From Kitagawia praeruptora (taxonomy: Eukaryota; Streptophyta; Magnoliopsida; Apiales; Apiaceae), in assembly GCA_037693485.1 (NCBI GenBank), contig CM075350.1, positions 126,292,001 to 126,356,000 of the forward strand: a stretch of 64,000 nucleotides of DNA, given 5' to 3'. Shown here piece by piece: positions 45,171-56,685 of the stretch. How positions within the stretch are numbered: position 1 is the first letter of the stretch; each line of letters opens with the position of its first letter. Under the pieces are notes generated by a model, which saw only the letters and a list, made by a program, of their open reading frames with translations, did not search any database and had not been told where the DNA came from. Position numbers and translations under genes: made by a program.

Positions 45171-46561
45171 TGAAACTCCTAAGTTTTGATGATAACAAAC
45201 AGCAAGCCATTTGGCTTGATTTCAGATATAAAACAGCATGCCATATGTATATGTGCTAACTTGGTTTTGCAGGAAAACAGCTTACTAATTATATTATCAG
45301 TTTAAGTCAGACAGCAAGCCATTTTATGCAAATGGCGTACCAGCTTCACAAACAGCTCACTGGTTTCATCCTGGACAGTTTGCCGAATATGAAGATATTC
45401 AAAGAACATCAAGAAGAATCTTTATTAGGGTTATATGTATGGGTCCTCTGAATATATGTCTATATTATCTCCCATACCTCAATCATGCTTAAAGACAAAA
45501 ACAAAATTCCTTGAGATTTAATATGTAAAGTAAAGTCTTACTTTCTCATACCCTTACCTCCACTAAAACCAATCACATGTTTAACTATTGTCTTATTCCC
45601 TTTACTTCATTCATTCTCCACCACCTGCTATACACGTTCTCACCATCTCTTCTTCAAAGTCTTCTCCACGTGATTTCTTCACCATATGTTCTTTGACATA
45701 CACAGTCCATACAACTCCTGTAACACACGTGAACATCACTTCTTCTTCATTGCTTAAACACATCACATGGGACACATATTCCCTGCATGTTTCTATCTCC
45801 ATACACGCAGATTTGCAGAGAATCAAACACCCCATTTCTGAAAAGAAGCTCTCCATTACCAACGGCTAAAATTCATACCGTTGGAGCTCAAAAAATTAAT
45901 ATCTTCACTTATTTTCTCACGCCTATAAAAGAACTGATATCATTCAGTTTTTATCAACGATACAGTGCAGAAAATTAAAGAGCCTTACAAAACTCAAAGC
46001 TTTCATTGCAAAATTCTTAAACCTTCAAACCCATTTCAGTCGTATATATATCTATATATTCAGAGGGTCATAGGTTGAGTTGTATCATTCAAACTTGTAT
46101 TGTTCAGATTGTATTTATTTGTTGCTGTACAAACGTTGGCTTAGTGTGTTAGGGTGAGTCGAGCTAGACTAGAGAAGTAAGCTTGGGAAGTGTTACTTAG
46201 AAAGTTAGTTCAGCACAGGAACAGCAAGCCATTTGTAAGCAACAGGGTATAAGGGAGATATATTGTTGTATCTTGTAATCGGATTATAGTTGATCAATAA
46301 TATATTCTCTTACCAAGTTTGGTAAGGGACCAGGACGTAGACCATAGGGGTTTAGGGGTCGAACCTGGCTAAAAGATTGTGTGTTCTATTTTACTTACTG
46401 TTTATTTCATTCTGCATTGCATATTAAACTTAAACAGCGTGCCATTTGTAAACTGTGTTATTACAAACAGCAAGCTGTTTTCGGTATTTTTCAAAACAGT
46501 TCATAAATTAGCATTGTTATTCATTAACACCTATTCACCCCCCCTCTAGGTGTTATTTTCA
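45171..46561 (+). repeat. 3' LTR of the 10.4-kb copia element
   Basis: Same length and, by eye, same sequence as 36196-37586. Confidence 0.96.
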
Positions 46562-47605
46562 ATAAAGGATTACATTGGAGTACATGATGCCGAAATGATT
46601 ATACAGAAGTTCAAAGACATACAAGAAGGTTCTGATGGGAATTTTAGGTTTGAATACAAAACAGATTCAAATAAAAGACTAACACATCTTTTTTGGGCTG
46701 ATGGAATTGGAAGGCGCAGCTATGATGTATTTGGAGATGTTGTTTCATTCGATGCAACTTATCGTACAAATAGGTACATTTCTTTACTCTTTTTTTTAAT
46801 CCCCTGTATAGGATTCTGAATTAGTTATATGAATATCATATAACTATTTTAATGTGATATGTGATTAATTTTAACTGTTTTTTTTCTTTTCTAATGATAC
46901 CCTTAATTACTCTCTAAAATATTGAATATATTCATAAAGATATTCAAATGGATACTTTCTGAGACACTTTTATACTTTTTGACGTTTTACAATGAATATT
47001 TTTTTCAGGTACAATATGGTATTTGTACCTTTTATTGGTATTGACAATCATTGGAAAAGTGTTACTTTTGCGTCTGCATTGTTGGAAAATGAAAACCAAG
47101 ATAGTTTTAGTTGGGTGTGCGAGGCATTTAAGAAAATTTTTGTAAGGTATCCAAAGTGTATAGTTACCGATCAATGCCCTGCAATGAAGATTGCTATTGA
47201 GACATGTTTTGTAGGAGTAAAACACCGCCTATGCATGTGGCATATAATGAAGAAATTTCCTGCTAAGGTAATATTACAACACTATTTGAAACGCATTAAA
47301 TTTTTTATTATTTTTTTATTAAATTTTGCTGCAGTTTTGTAAAAGTCTTATAATGCTTTATTCTTAAACAGCTTGGTACTCTATTTTGTGCTGAATCTCC
47401 GTTCATGGATAGACTAAACCATTTTGTTTGGAGTGAACATAAATCTCCTCAGGAATTTGAAGAAGGATGGAATCAAGTTGTGGAAGAGTTTGAGTTAACT
47501 GATAATGTATGGTTGAAAGAGATGTTTGAATTACGTGCTTCATGGATTCCTGCTTACTTTAACGATGAACCAATGGATTCCTGCTTCATGGAAAATTACT
47601 GCTAA

Positions 47606-50526
47606 TTTGGTTTGTGACGCAATTAAAAAATCTACTGCAGTGGACAGGTTGTTCAAGCTTAATTTTCTAGTATTGATGAGCAACATTTTGATAGAGGGTA
47701 CTGCTAATCCATATGTAAAGCAAACCATGCTAGGTTTTGTTGGTGATTTAGATCATTGCAACCAGTACAATTGGTGTCAGTTACTTATTAGCCAATTGAA
47801 AATTGCTTCTGTTGCTTGGAAGGAGAATCCTACAACAAAACAATATACTGGATCTGTCCCATTCCTTGTTGTAAGTACCATTTTAAAATTTTTAAAACCT
47901 TTTCATTTTTAATTAAATTTTTAATTTTATATGAAAATGTTAACTTTGTATTTAATTTTAATTTGCAGTACTTATATATGGATCGGGTTGTTAATGGGAA
48001 GAGACAAGTTAGACGTAAGAAGCCAACATTTATTGGATGGCCAGACACTCTAATACTAGAGAGGCAGATATTGGATATCTCATCCAATTCATTATTTCAA
48101 GGAAGAATTGCATTACCTCTAAGGTTCAAAGATTCAGATGATGAAAGCAGTTATGAGGTATAATAAATATATGTTTTTTAATTTATTGTTTTCGTTACAC
48201 AATTTTAAACATGAAACCATAATAGTTTTAATATGATTTCCTTATGACTATACATGGAACAAGAATGATTGTTCTCTCTCAGATTCAGAAGAAATTCAAT
48301 GTCAAAAAGAAAAACAAATGTTGTCTTCTACTTGTACATCTAAAAAGGTAAAAAAATATTATATTTGTAGCATATTTTTAAAATACCCTTTTTTAAAAGC
48401 ATTCTAATTTTAAAATAGTAATATGTCGCAGATGTATGCTGAACTATTTAACAGTGGGGAAAATTGTGAAAAACATTCCATTCATCAAATGCATGATAGA
48501 CAGATTCAAGAAAATGAGGTTTGTTTATCTAGGATATTTAATTTTTCTTTCCTACAATCAATTTGTTAATTTTTTTTTAAAATATTGTTGTTATATAATT
48601 TTTTTGTATTTGTTCATATGTTTTGTAAGGTTCCTCGTGATGTTATTGACAATTTGAAGGAATCCATTGCTGCATATGAATCTTTGCAAAGCAAGTGCAT
48701 AATGTATTTATCTTCAGCTAGAAAGTTGTTCAAAAGTAATACACTTGTTATTTCATTGGAATCAAAATTTGTGGAGTTGGTTAAAAAGTCAAACGAGTTT
48801 ATACTCAATGATCTTGGCAGTCAAGTCAATCTTGGGATACCAACTGATGAAAAAGGAGATGTTGATATGGTTTCACATTTTTCAAATGTGAAAGAAAACA
48901 AAAAATTGAACACAATTTCAGAGCTGGATGATGATATTTGTTTTTCGTCACAAGACTGGTTGTACATCGATCAATGTTCTGTTCCAAAAAAAAATGGTGA
49001 TAGAAACTCAGAAAAATTGTTCAACAGTATGGAATCTCAATCTAAAAGTCTCTCTTTGGAAGGTTCGCTTAATTTGTCGAATTTTAAAACTCCTGGAGAT
49101 AAGTCTGTTTTTAGGGTTCCATTGGATGCTTCAATACCATCTTTCAATCTTTGTGTTGATCAGAAAGACACATCTAACGATTCGATTAACAATGAACTAG
49201 TTCGACCAGTAAGAGACAGAAAAGTTTCTGATTTTCAGAAGTCTCCTTACCTTGACAGATTGACAAGTATAAATGGAAAGTTTGTCAAAAAAGAGGAAAG
49301 TGATTTGTGGAATTGGCTGCATTCTAACACTAGGAATCTGAAGTAATGAATCTACCATTATTTATTATTTTTTAAAACATGTTTTTATTGAAAGTGTTCT
49401 AATAATAACTTTTATGTACAGTCGTGTACTTTTTAAATGGCAGAATGTCACTTGTTACAAGGTTGATTTCCAGTCAGTGATGGATGGGGAAATGGTAATG
49501 ACATCTGCTCTGGATGTTTGGTGTTGTTTTCTGAATTCATTTGAAGATTTTAAATCCCCCACCTCTCCAAGACGATTATTCTGTTATACCGAGACTACTG
49601 TAAGTAATCCAATTATTTTTTTAAAACTTATAATGATTTTCATAATTGTACTAACCCATGAATCCTTACAGATTGGTACTTTGAATGCATACAATGAGAT
49701 CTCAAAGCAGAAAAAGTTTGTCACTTTCAGTGAGAACATGGAAAACATTTTGAACACATTCAGGATTGATTTCAGTGATGTAGATTTGGTAATTGTCTAC
49801 TCCCTGAAAAATATATATACTTTTTTAAAAAAATATATAGTTTATTAGAATTTTTATTCAAATTGTTTTCTTGTTCAAAGGTCTTCTTTCCAATCCATCA
49901 TGTGAATCATTATTATGTTGTGTGTTACAATCTAAAGAACCCAGCAGTAGATATACTTGATAACCGAAAGTCTGAAAAAAAAGTGAAAGAGCTATATGGG
50001 CAACAACTATTTGTTCTGGTAAATATCCGTTACTACAAATTTACAATTTTTATTATTGAGTTATAAATTCTTATTTTCTATGACTTTGTATGCAGCATAA
50101 TCATTTTATGTCGTACTTGCGATCCAAACATTATACAAAAGTTCATGAACTTGAAAAAATAGAACCCAAACGCTTGGTAATGTTTTGGCAGACTGTGGAC
50201 AATGCAGTAGATTGTGGGATTTTTGCTATGCGCCATATGGAGACTTATTTTGGAGGAGGATCACGATCTTGGGAATCAAAGATTGCTGTTCAAAGTGTAT
50301 ACATTTCTTTACATTTTTTTTGTGAGTGATTTATTTAAATAATTGGTTTATTATTACTTATAATAATTTGTTTTTACAGTATACACAGAAAAAACAAATA
50401 AGCAGACTTCGGTTATTGTACACCTATAGAATGATTGCGAACGATCTGAATTCAGTGTATGGCTTCATCCTGGATGAGATAAAAGACCCAAGCATATTGC
50501 CAGATGATGCTGGATCTCCAATTTAA
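47606..50526 (+). CDS. ULP1-like SUMO-protease gene (5' truncated), copy a
   Basis: Homology to copy b begins near 47590, right where the transposase stops. Exons with good borders: to 47870, 47969-48157, 48283-48347, 48432-48518, 48630-49342, 49422-49599, 49672-49788, 49881-50018, 50096-50296, 50380-50526. The early exons carry NFLVLMSNILIEGTANPY and LGFVGDLDHCNQYNWC, the helper domain of plant ULP1-like transposon proteins. The last exons hold the C48 peptidase core: His in HHVNHYYVVCYN (49908), Asp in DILDNRKS, Gln in FWQTVDNAVDCGIF and Cys (50213). ULP1 enzymes cut SUMO precursors and conjugates. The catalytic core looks intact, but the 5' end was lost in the junction with the transposase. 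Confidence 0.8.
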
Positions 50527-51790
50527 GTAGTGGAACTCATGGAGAAGTAGTACATCCAAATAAATTTTTTATTATTGTTTCGTCACAATTCCAATTTGTA
50601 CTTGGAACATTTGTATTTGTGCTTAATTTCTCGAAACTCAGAAACCATGTTTTATTTAAGATTTCAATTGATGTTTTAATGAGTTTAAAGGTATCTTATA
50701 AATGATTTATTAAATTTATGTGTATATTGTCACAACTGAGAAGTTAACACCTTGAGAATTTTGAAAGAAGAATCTTAAGAATATATGCGAGAACACCTAA
50801 GTGAATTGTAATATACATTTTAGAACACTCAAATTATAAGAACAAGACATTATGATGGCGATGACTTGGCCATTATGTATGTTAACCAACATATTACAAT
50901 CTTATATTAAATGTTCAATGGTCAATAATTATTCTTTAATTAAAAAACAATGTCAAAGCTTGAACAATTACTAGAACACTGTTATATAATATACATATTT
51001 ACATGTGGGTGAATTTCATTTTGTGTGAAAAAAAACCATTATGTGTTGTAAATAAGATTCTCCATTTGTAAATAAATGGTAACTGAGAACACTTGCAAGA
51101 ACGAATATTTTCCTACAGATTATGATTTTTTTAAAACTAAATAACAATAGTTTGGTGACAACTATCATGTATATAACCCAGCTCAATCTAATAATTCACA
51201 CCTTTTCGAATTAGAATCAATGTAAATAAAGAATAACTCTCGACACACACTATTTTGTCCACCACAGGGATAATCCATGATAAATCCTCCCTGGACACTT
51301 ATGGTCTAAGCCTTGAAGACTGATGATAAAGCAGGTAGTCTAATATTTATTCCTCTCAAAAAGTGACCGTTATGATATCTGAGAACTACCGTGAAAGAAC
51401 TAGCCCCTTCCATAACAGATGCGTCGACATTCAGAATTAAACCTACCTCGATTCCATTACCTGTTGTTTAGCGTAAGTAGAGATCCCTCAATATAGTTTA
51501 GTAGAAAGTAAGCAAGCAATGCGACTCATTAAATGTTGAGTGTACTTTGTACAAATATGTACACTGTATTCTTGTCTTCTCCAATTTTAAAACTTAAAAA
51601 CATAAATTTGACATCACACCACAATCTACTTCATTAAACATTATCAAACAACATACGCAACTGTTTTTAGATAAAAACTATCCATAAACCATAAAATCAT
51701 TCGTTGATAAAAATGAATTATTTAAAGCAAAATTAATAGTATCATTATCATAATCTAATTAACCAATCTTAAACTAAAAGAACGAACACA
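50527..51790. other. spacer between the two convergent ULP1-like genes
   Basis: No ORF. It contains several GAGAAC/GAACAC words around 50740-51120 that resemble the subterminal GAGAAC words of the element. Presumably it holds the 3' ends of both transcripts. Confidence 0.55.
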
Positions 51791-54549
51791 TCAATCATCC
51801 TGAACTTCATTGATACTCTCGGAAATCACACTACGTCGTTCGTTGAATTTAGACGAAACAATTTTGCAAACATATGAGAATCTCATCTTCCTCAACTGCA
51901 TCATTTGTTTAACCTGCAGGGATATTAAAACTACTATCATCATTTAATCCCCAAATTTGCATATCTGTGAAAAATTGAATAATAATCTAGAACTCATATA
52001 TTTTACTGTTATTCACAAATAAACTTACACTTTCGTCTAGTAAGTTTGTTTCCCATGAAGCACCATGCACTCCCATGTATGTCTCCATATGACGCATTGC
52101 AAACACACCACAATCTACTTCATTATACATTGTTTGCCAACTCATTTTCAAACGCCTAGGAACAAGCTCACGAATCTCATTGAGTTTATCTAGCCTTTTT
52201 TCCTCGACAAACGTGACAAAATGGGTATGCTTAAAAAAACAGATGTATATATGGTTAAATTAAAAACTAGATGAACCTTAAGCAAAAATATATGTGTAAA
52301 AAAAATAGAAGAGTTTTCTAACAAAATACCAGTATTTCAATTTGGCCACCATAAAGTTCTTGAACTGATCTATCCGATCTTTTATTATCCAGTATTTCCA
52401 ATGATGGTTTTTTCATATTGTAGCAAACAACATAGTGATGATTTATGTTGAACATTGGAAAGAAAATCTGAAATTCATAATAACAAACTGTTTAAAACTT
52501 ATAGTTCAAACAAATCGAAAAGGTATTAAAGAGAATTCGAATACCAGATCAGCGTTTTCCAATGTAACATTGAATGTCTGCAGAATATGCTCAATATTTT
52601 CTTTGAACACCATGAACATTGAGTTAGACAAATCATTCTGTATTGAGTTAACAACACCAATCTGTAGCAATCAAGAAAAATTAATATATTAATTTCTTCA
52701 TATATTTGTTAAGTTAAGTATCCGTAAACAATGTTGTTCTATTTTACCGTTGTTTCAGTGAAACAAAATAACCTTCTTGGAGAGTGTTCAGGTCTAATTG
52801 AATCCAATATATTTAATAGACAACACCAGACGTCTATAATTGTAGACAACAACATTTCCCCGTAATTTATTGATTGGAAATCAGTTTTGTAGCATTTGAT
52901 TTCTTTCCACTTGAAAATAATTAAAGTAAAAAGAAAACAAATAAAGAGTTAAAATCACATAGAGAGAAATAATATTATAATCAAATAATAGAATCAGTAT
53001 ATTCAATGTACTTACTTGCTGTCATTCATATCATTTTGCAACCATTCCCAAAACTTTAAAGCATCAGTACTCATCATAAAATTCATGTGGATATTAGGGC
53101 AGATATAAAACTGATTGCAAAAAAAAGTATTCACTACAAAATTAGTAGCATCTTCATTTAGGTTGATAAATCTTGTCTTCAACACATGAACAAGTACATT
53201 GTCTGGGAATGTAGTTGTTGCATCTGATAGAACATCCATACATTTTCTCTGGGAAATGTTAAATTCATCAATTGCAGATTTCAGTTGCTTCACAATCTGT
53301 TTAAGAAAATTATGATAAGAAATGCAATTAGTTTTTAAAATGAACTACACGTAATCATGGACAACAATGGAATTAAATCTTTATGGTTTAATTCACCTCA
53401 TAATCTTCTTCATCATCATATCCAAATGATTGTTTAATATCATAGCAAACATTTTGTATTATTTTGTCCACCATACTTTCATCAAATTGTTCCTTTGAAA
53501 CAATCTGAAATATTTTTAAGAACAAGAACTTGAAAAATCAAACAAGAAAAAGAACAAGAACAAGAACTTGAAATATTTTAAATACATTGAAAGTACACAG
53601 ATTAAATACCTCTGTTTGCTTTTCATGTTTTTCATATGTTTGACATGTGGTTGTGAGATAAGGAAATTCCATGTTCATCTTGGCCAAAACATCAGAGGGC
53701 CAGTAAACATATGCAGGTCCAGGTCTCGAAACATTACTTCGTCCAATTAAGACACGTTCAAGATAGAAAAGCTGCCAAAAACATAAGAAAAAAATATCAT
53801 TGTCCTGAAAATGTAAGATTAAAAAAATTTATTCATAATAATAATAACAGATAGATTATACAAACCATAATAAATGCTAATGAACCAGCAAAATATGGTG
53901 ATTTAGAATTTCCACACCATCTCAGCTTTGCTTCTTTTAGACAACTAATCAAATAAGAACACCAGTTAAATTGGCTGCAGTTGTCTAAGTCCCCAGTAAA
54001 TCCCAATGTATTTTCATTCATATATGGAATCGTTGGACAATTTATAAGGACGTTGTTCATCAAAACTATAAAATTTTTCTTAAAATTTATGTCAACCGTC
54101 TGACTGTTCTTGATTGCATGGTATACACTTTCCTGAAGTATTTTGTTGTCTGAACCAGAGAATGAAAATTGACTCCTCCAAGTGTTAACAACTTCATTAT
54201 TTTTTTCAAACACAAGTGGAAGTGTTCCTTTTGGCAAGCCAATTATTTCATACACATCAGATTCCGATATATTTAAAGAACAGTCGTCGACATCCATATA
54301 TGATCTTAGAGGATCAAAAGATTTAACAGCATATAAACAAATGTTTTCTGGATACTCTGAAATATTGAATAACAATAGAGATTCGAAGCCTGTCTCAGTA
54401 ACCCATTTGCGCTGAGGTTCTGAAAGTGATTTAATAACATCAGAGAAAAGATTTGGATTCATCCTCGATAAAACATTCTGGTCTACACGCACGCCTTCCC
54501 TACACATATGAAAAGCATGGTTATTGATAATCTTTGATCTATCAAAAAT
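51791..54549 (-). CDS. ULP1-like SUMO-protease gene, copy b, nearly complete
   Basis: Minus-strand exons: 54549-53866, 53771-53610, 53504-53397, 53296-~53003, 52909-52748, 52661-52545, 52467-52330, 52229-52029, 51913-51791. The long first block has NLFSDVIKSLSEPQRKWV and YEIIGLPKGTLPL, the usual N-terminal region of such proteins, then LGFTGDLDNCSQFNWC. The peptidase core reads NINHHYVVCYN (His), EILDNKRS (Asp), SWQTMYNEVDCGVF (Gln, Cys at about 52110). It ends INEVQDD, stop at 51791. One junction (53003 to 52909) does not keep phase with the borders I see, so there may be a small defect. A short ATG exon at 54654-54629 (MENTATME) has a good donor but the wrong phase for the next exon, so the true start is unsettled. 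Confidence 0.78.
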
Positions 54550-54941
54550 CTGTTGTAGAACACACAAAGACACATATATATCATGTAACGATATCCATAA
54601 ACGTCATACAATATTCACTGATACTTACTCTTCCATTGTTGCAGTGTTCTCCATTTTTCTTTAATTGGGATTTTTTCCAAGGTGTTAACATATACGTGTT
54701 TGTAACGTATAATATACAATATATCAATCATTTCCATTTTGAACTTGGATATGGAGAATAATTTCTTTAACCGAACAAAATCAAGATTTATGTCAATCAA
54801 AAATCTGACAGATATGTTTCCATCTATAAAGAATCCGTCCAACTATTCTGATTATTGTGTATATAATTTGTCCATGTATTTCATTATAATAACAGATTTG
54901 CCATTGGAATATTTTATTTCTTATTATTAATATTTGATAAT
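54550..54941. other. right subterminal region of the Mutator-like element
   Basis: Contains the possible first exon of copy b (54654-54629) and otherwise AT-rich DNA; probable promoter of copy b. Confidence 0.45.
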
Positions 54942-55004
54942 AATCAATGGTGTTAGATTAGGTCTCCTGGTTTTCTAGATAGGGAGGTTCTCCCTTGAAC
55001 CCTA

Positions 55005-55007
<3 letters not shown>
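54942..55007 (-). repeat. right terminal inverted repeat of the Mutator-like element
   Basis: Read inward: GAGTAGGGTTCAAGGGAGAA, then GGAGACC and ACCATTGATT. It pairs imperfectly with 34198-34264 and abuts the TA run. Confidence 0.75.
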
Positions 55008-55073
<66 letters not shown>

Positions 55074-55371
55074 TTTATAATATATATAATTATTATTATT
55101 ATATATATTTTTAATTAATATATTTTATTTTAAATATATTTTATTTTTAATATATATTATTTTTAATATATATATAAATATTATTTTTAAATTTTAAAAA
55201 ATTAAATTTCGGGTCGGGTTACCCGAAACCCATTCATGTCGGGTTCGGGTTGAGCACCTATACCCATTAAATTTTCGGGTCGGGTTCGAGTTGGGTCAAA
55301 AATGCGACCCGAGTCTGTTGACACGACCCGAACCCGACCCGAAACCCGAAATTGCCGGCCCTAGATATGAC

Positions 55372-56290
55372 TGAAAGTTTTGAACATTGGGGATTGGATT
55401 GCTAGAGATGTCATTGTAATTTTTTTTTTGGTTTAAAGATTTTTTTTGTTTCCCAAGCAATTTGTATTGTAAGTTCGGGGATTTTTTTATAATTTAATTT
55501 TTAAAAATAAGTTATGAAATTATCTTTAAAAAATAACTTAAAATACGTGCTGGATAACAATTAAAAAGAACAAGGAAAGGAACATTTTAGCTAGCTATTT
55601 TAGGTAACAACCTTGCTATTTTAGTTAACAGCCTTGGAGATGTTCGGATGACTTTTTCCGGTTTTTGGGGACACTAAAATTTTCCGACCATGTTCTTTAG
55701 CAGGTCAGGGTTTGATCAGTCCTAATTGATTGCTTAAGAACTATTTTTGAAATTTATTTTTTTGAAATTTTAAACATTTTTGAACTAGTAAAAATATAAT
55801 TGATCATTTTGATTAACTAAATAAGTAAATATTTTTTTTAGAAAATTTGAATTTAAATCTTATTTAAAATATTTAATTTTTAATTTGTAATTAATTAATA
55901 GAATTACTCCATTAAGTTAATTAATAATTGATTAATTATATTAATTTATTGTTAATATAATTTTAGCTAATTAAAAAGAGTTTAAGCGAATTATTTTAAA
56001 ATTTAAATACCTAATTAAACCTAATTAAATATGGTTAGTGAAACCGAGAACACTGGAATTTAAACCGAGAGTGGGAGTGGGCCGGCAATTTGACACGTGA
56101 CATATGAACATAACACGAAACAATACGAAAAATACTGTTTCGGATTTTGATTTTTGGTACACGAAACACGAAAGTACACGAACACGAAATTACACGAAAT
56201 ATTTAATGTCGGATATGGGTTTGCAATTCGGGTACACGAAGTACACGAAATAAAGATGTTTATAATTTACTAATTATAGATTTTGTGCAT
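55372..56290. other. AT-rich DNA with a fragment of a CACGAAA-rich MITE
   Basis: No gene. At about 56080-56250, GGGCCGGCAATTTGACACG is followed by many ACACGAAA words. This resembles one arm of a MITE with ends similar to the GGCCGGCAATTT hAT MITE here, but lacks a partner end. Confidence 0.5.
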
Positions 56291-56685
56291 AGAGTAAAAA
56301 TCTATGGAGTACTATTTTAATTGGAGTACTTGGAGTACATATGCATTTTGCAAACTTTATTATTTTGCAAAACTTATTACATGAATATCACTATTTAATC
56401 GAAAATCTTGAAAATTTTGTATGTTTTGCTAACAAAATATTGCAAAACGAATTGTTCTGCGAAACACATTTGGGTTGCAAAACATATATGTTCTCATTGC
56501 AAAATATAAAGGATTTTCAAGATGAATATATTGCAAAACATACATGATTTTCAAGATTATCAATGAAATTATGATATTCATATAACAAAGTTTACAAAAT
56601 AATAAATTTTTAAAATATTTTAAATGCAGAACGTATATGTACTCCAAGTACTCCAATTAAATAGTACTCCATAGAACTTTTCTCT
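56291..56685. mobile_element. foldback MITE with GGAGTAC inverted repeats
   Basis: Left arm CTATGGAGTACTATTTTAAT (from 56302) and right arm (other strand) CTATGGAGTACTATTTAATT continue for about 40 bases, and the similarity extends outward to AGAG at 56291 and CTCT at 56685. Between them TTGCAAAAC or close variants occur six or seven times. I cannot fix a target duplication. Confidence 0.7.

Larger units (their letters stand above)
36196..46561 (+). mobile_element. complete, apparently intact SIRE-like Ty1/copia retrotransposon, 10.4 kb
   Basis: LTRs 36196-37586 and 45171-46561 are both 1391 bp, and I find no difference between them. Target duplication ATAAA lies at 36191-36195 and 46562-46566. 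PBS, gag, pol, a third ORF and PPT are all present and all three ORFs are open. It inserted into the transposase exon of a Mutator-like element. Identical LTRs and open frames make it a candidate for recent or current activity. Confidence 0.96.
35478..47605 (+). pseudogene. FAR1-type Mutator-like transposase, split by a copia insertion and C-terminally truncated
   Basis: Exons: 35478-35505; 35592-36195 continuing at 46567-46773 after the copia; 47009-47267; 47372-47605. The FAR1 DNA-binding domain opens exon 2 (YENYGRLCGFDVRRSS, CKKAGN, CNCPAKLVV, ENHNHGF). The MULE core follows with the first catalytic Asp in SFDATYRTNR (46751), the second in CIVTDQCPAM (47169), the HRLCMWH motif and the expected Glu in the EFEEGWNQ region (about 47459), then ASWIPAYF. 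The reading then ends at 47605, where it is joined out of frame to ULP1 coding DNA; the usual C-terminal part with the SWIM zinc finger is missing. Without the copia the exon joins cleanly (GAC ATA AAG), so the copia came last. Confidence 0.88.
34198..55007 (+). mobile_element. Mutator-like transposon with FAR1-type transposase and two ULP1-like genes
   Basis: It begins directly after one TA run and ends directly before another. Terminal segments (34198-34264 and 54942-55007) form imperfect inverted repeats sharing TCAAGGGAGAACCT and ACCATTGATT. Inside lie a FAR1/MULE transposase (35478-47605, interrupted), a ULP1-like gene (to 50526) and a second ULP1-like gene on the minus strand (54549-51791). 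Minus the nested copia it is about 10.4 kb. MULEs with ULP1-like genes (Kaonashi type) and transposons that target TA microsatellites (rice Micron) are known separately. A target duplication cannot be defined within TA repeats. Confidence 0.8.
33983..55363. mobile_element. hAT-type MITE with a (TA)n core, split by a 20.8-kb transposon
   Basis: Left end TAGGGCTGACAATTT and right end AAATTGCCGGCCCTA are inverted repeats. The 8-bp duplication GATATGAC flanks them exactly (33975-33982 and 55364-55371). Both halves are full of CCCGAACCCGACCCG/CGGGTCGGGTT and meet in a TA microsatellite (34155-34197 on the left, 55008-55069 on the right). The MITE proper is about 570 bp. Confidence 0.9.
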
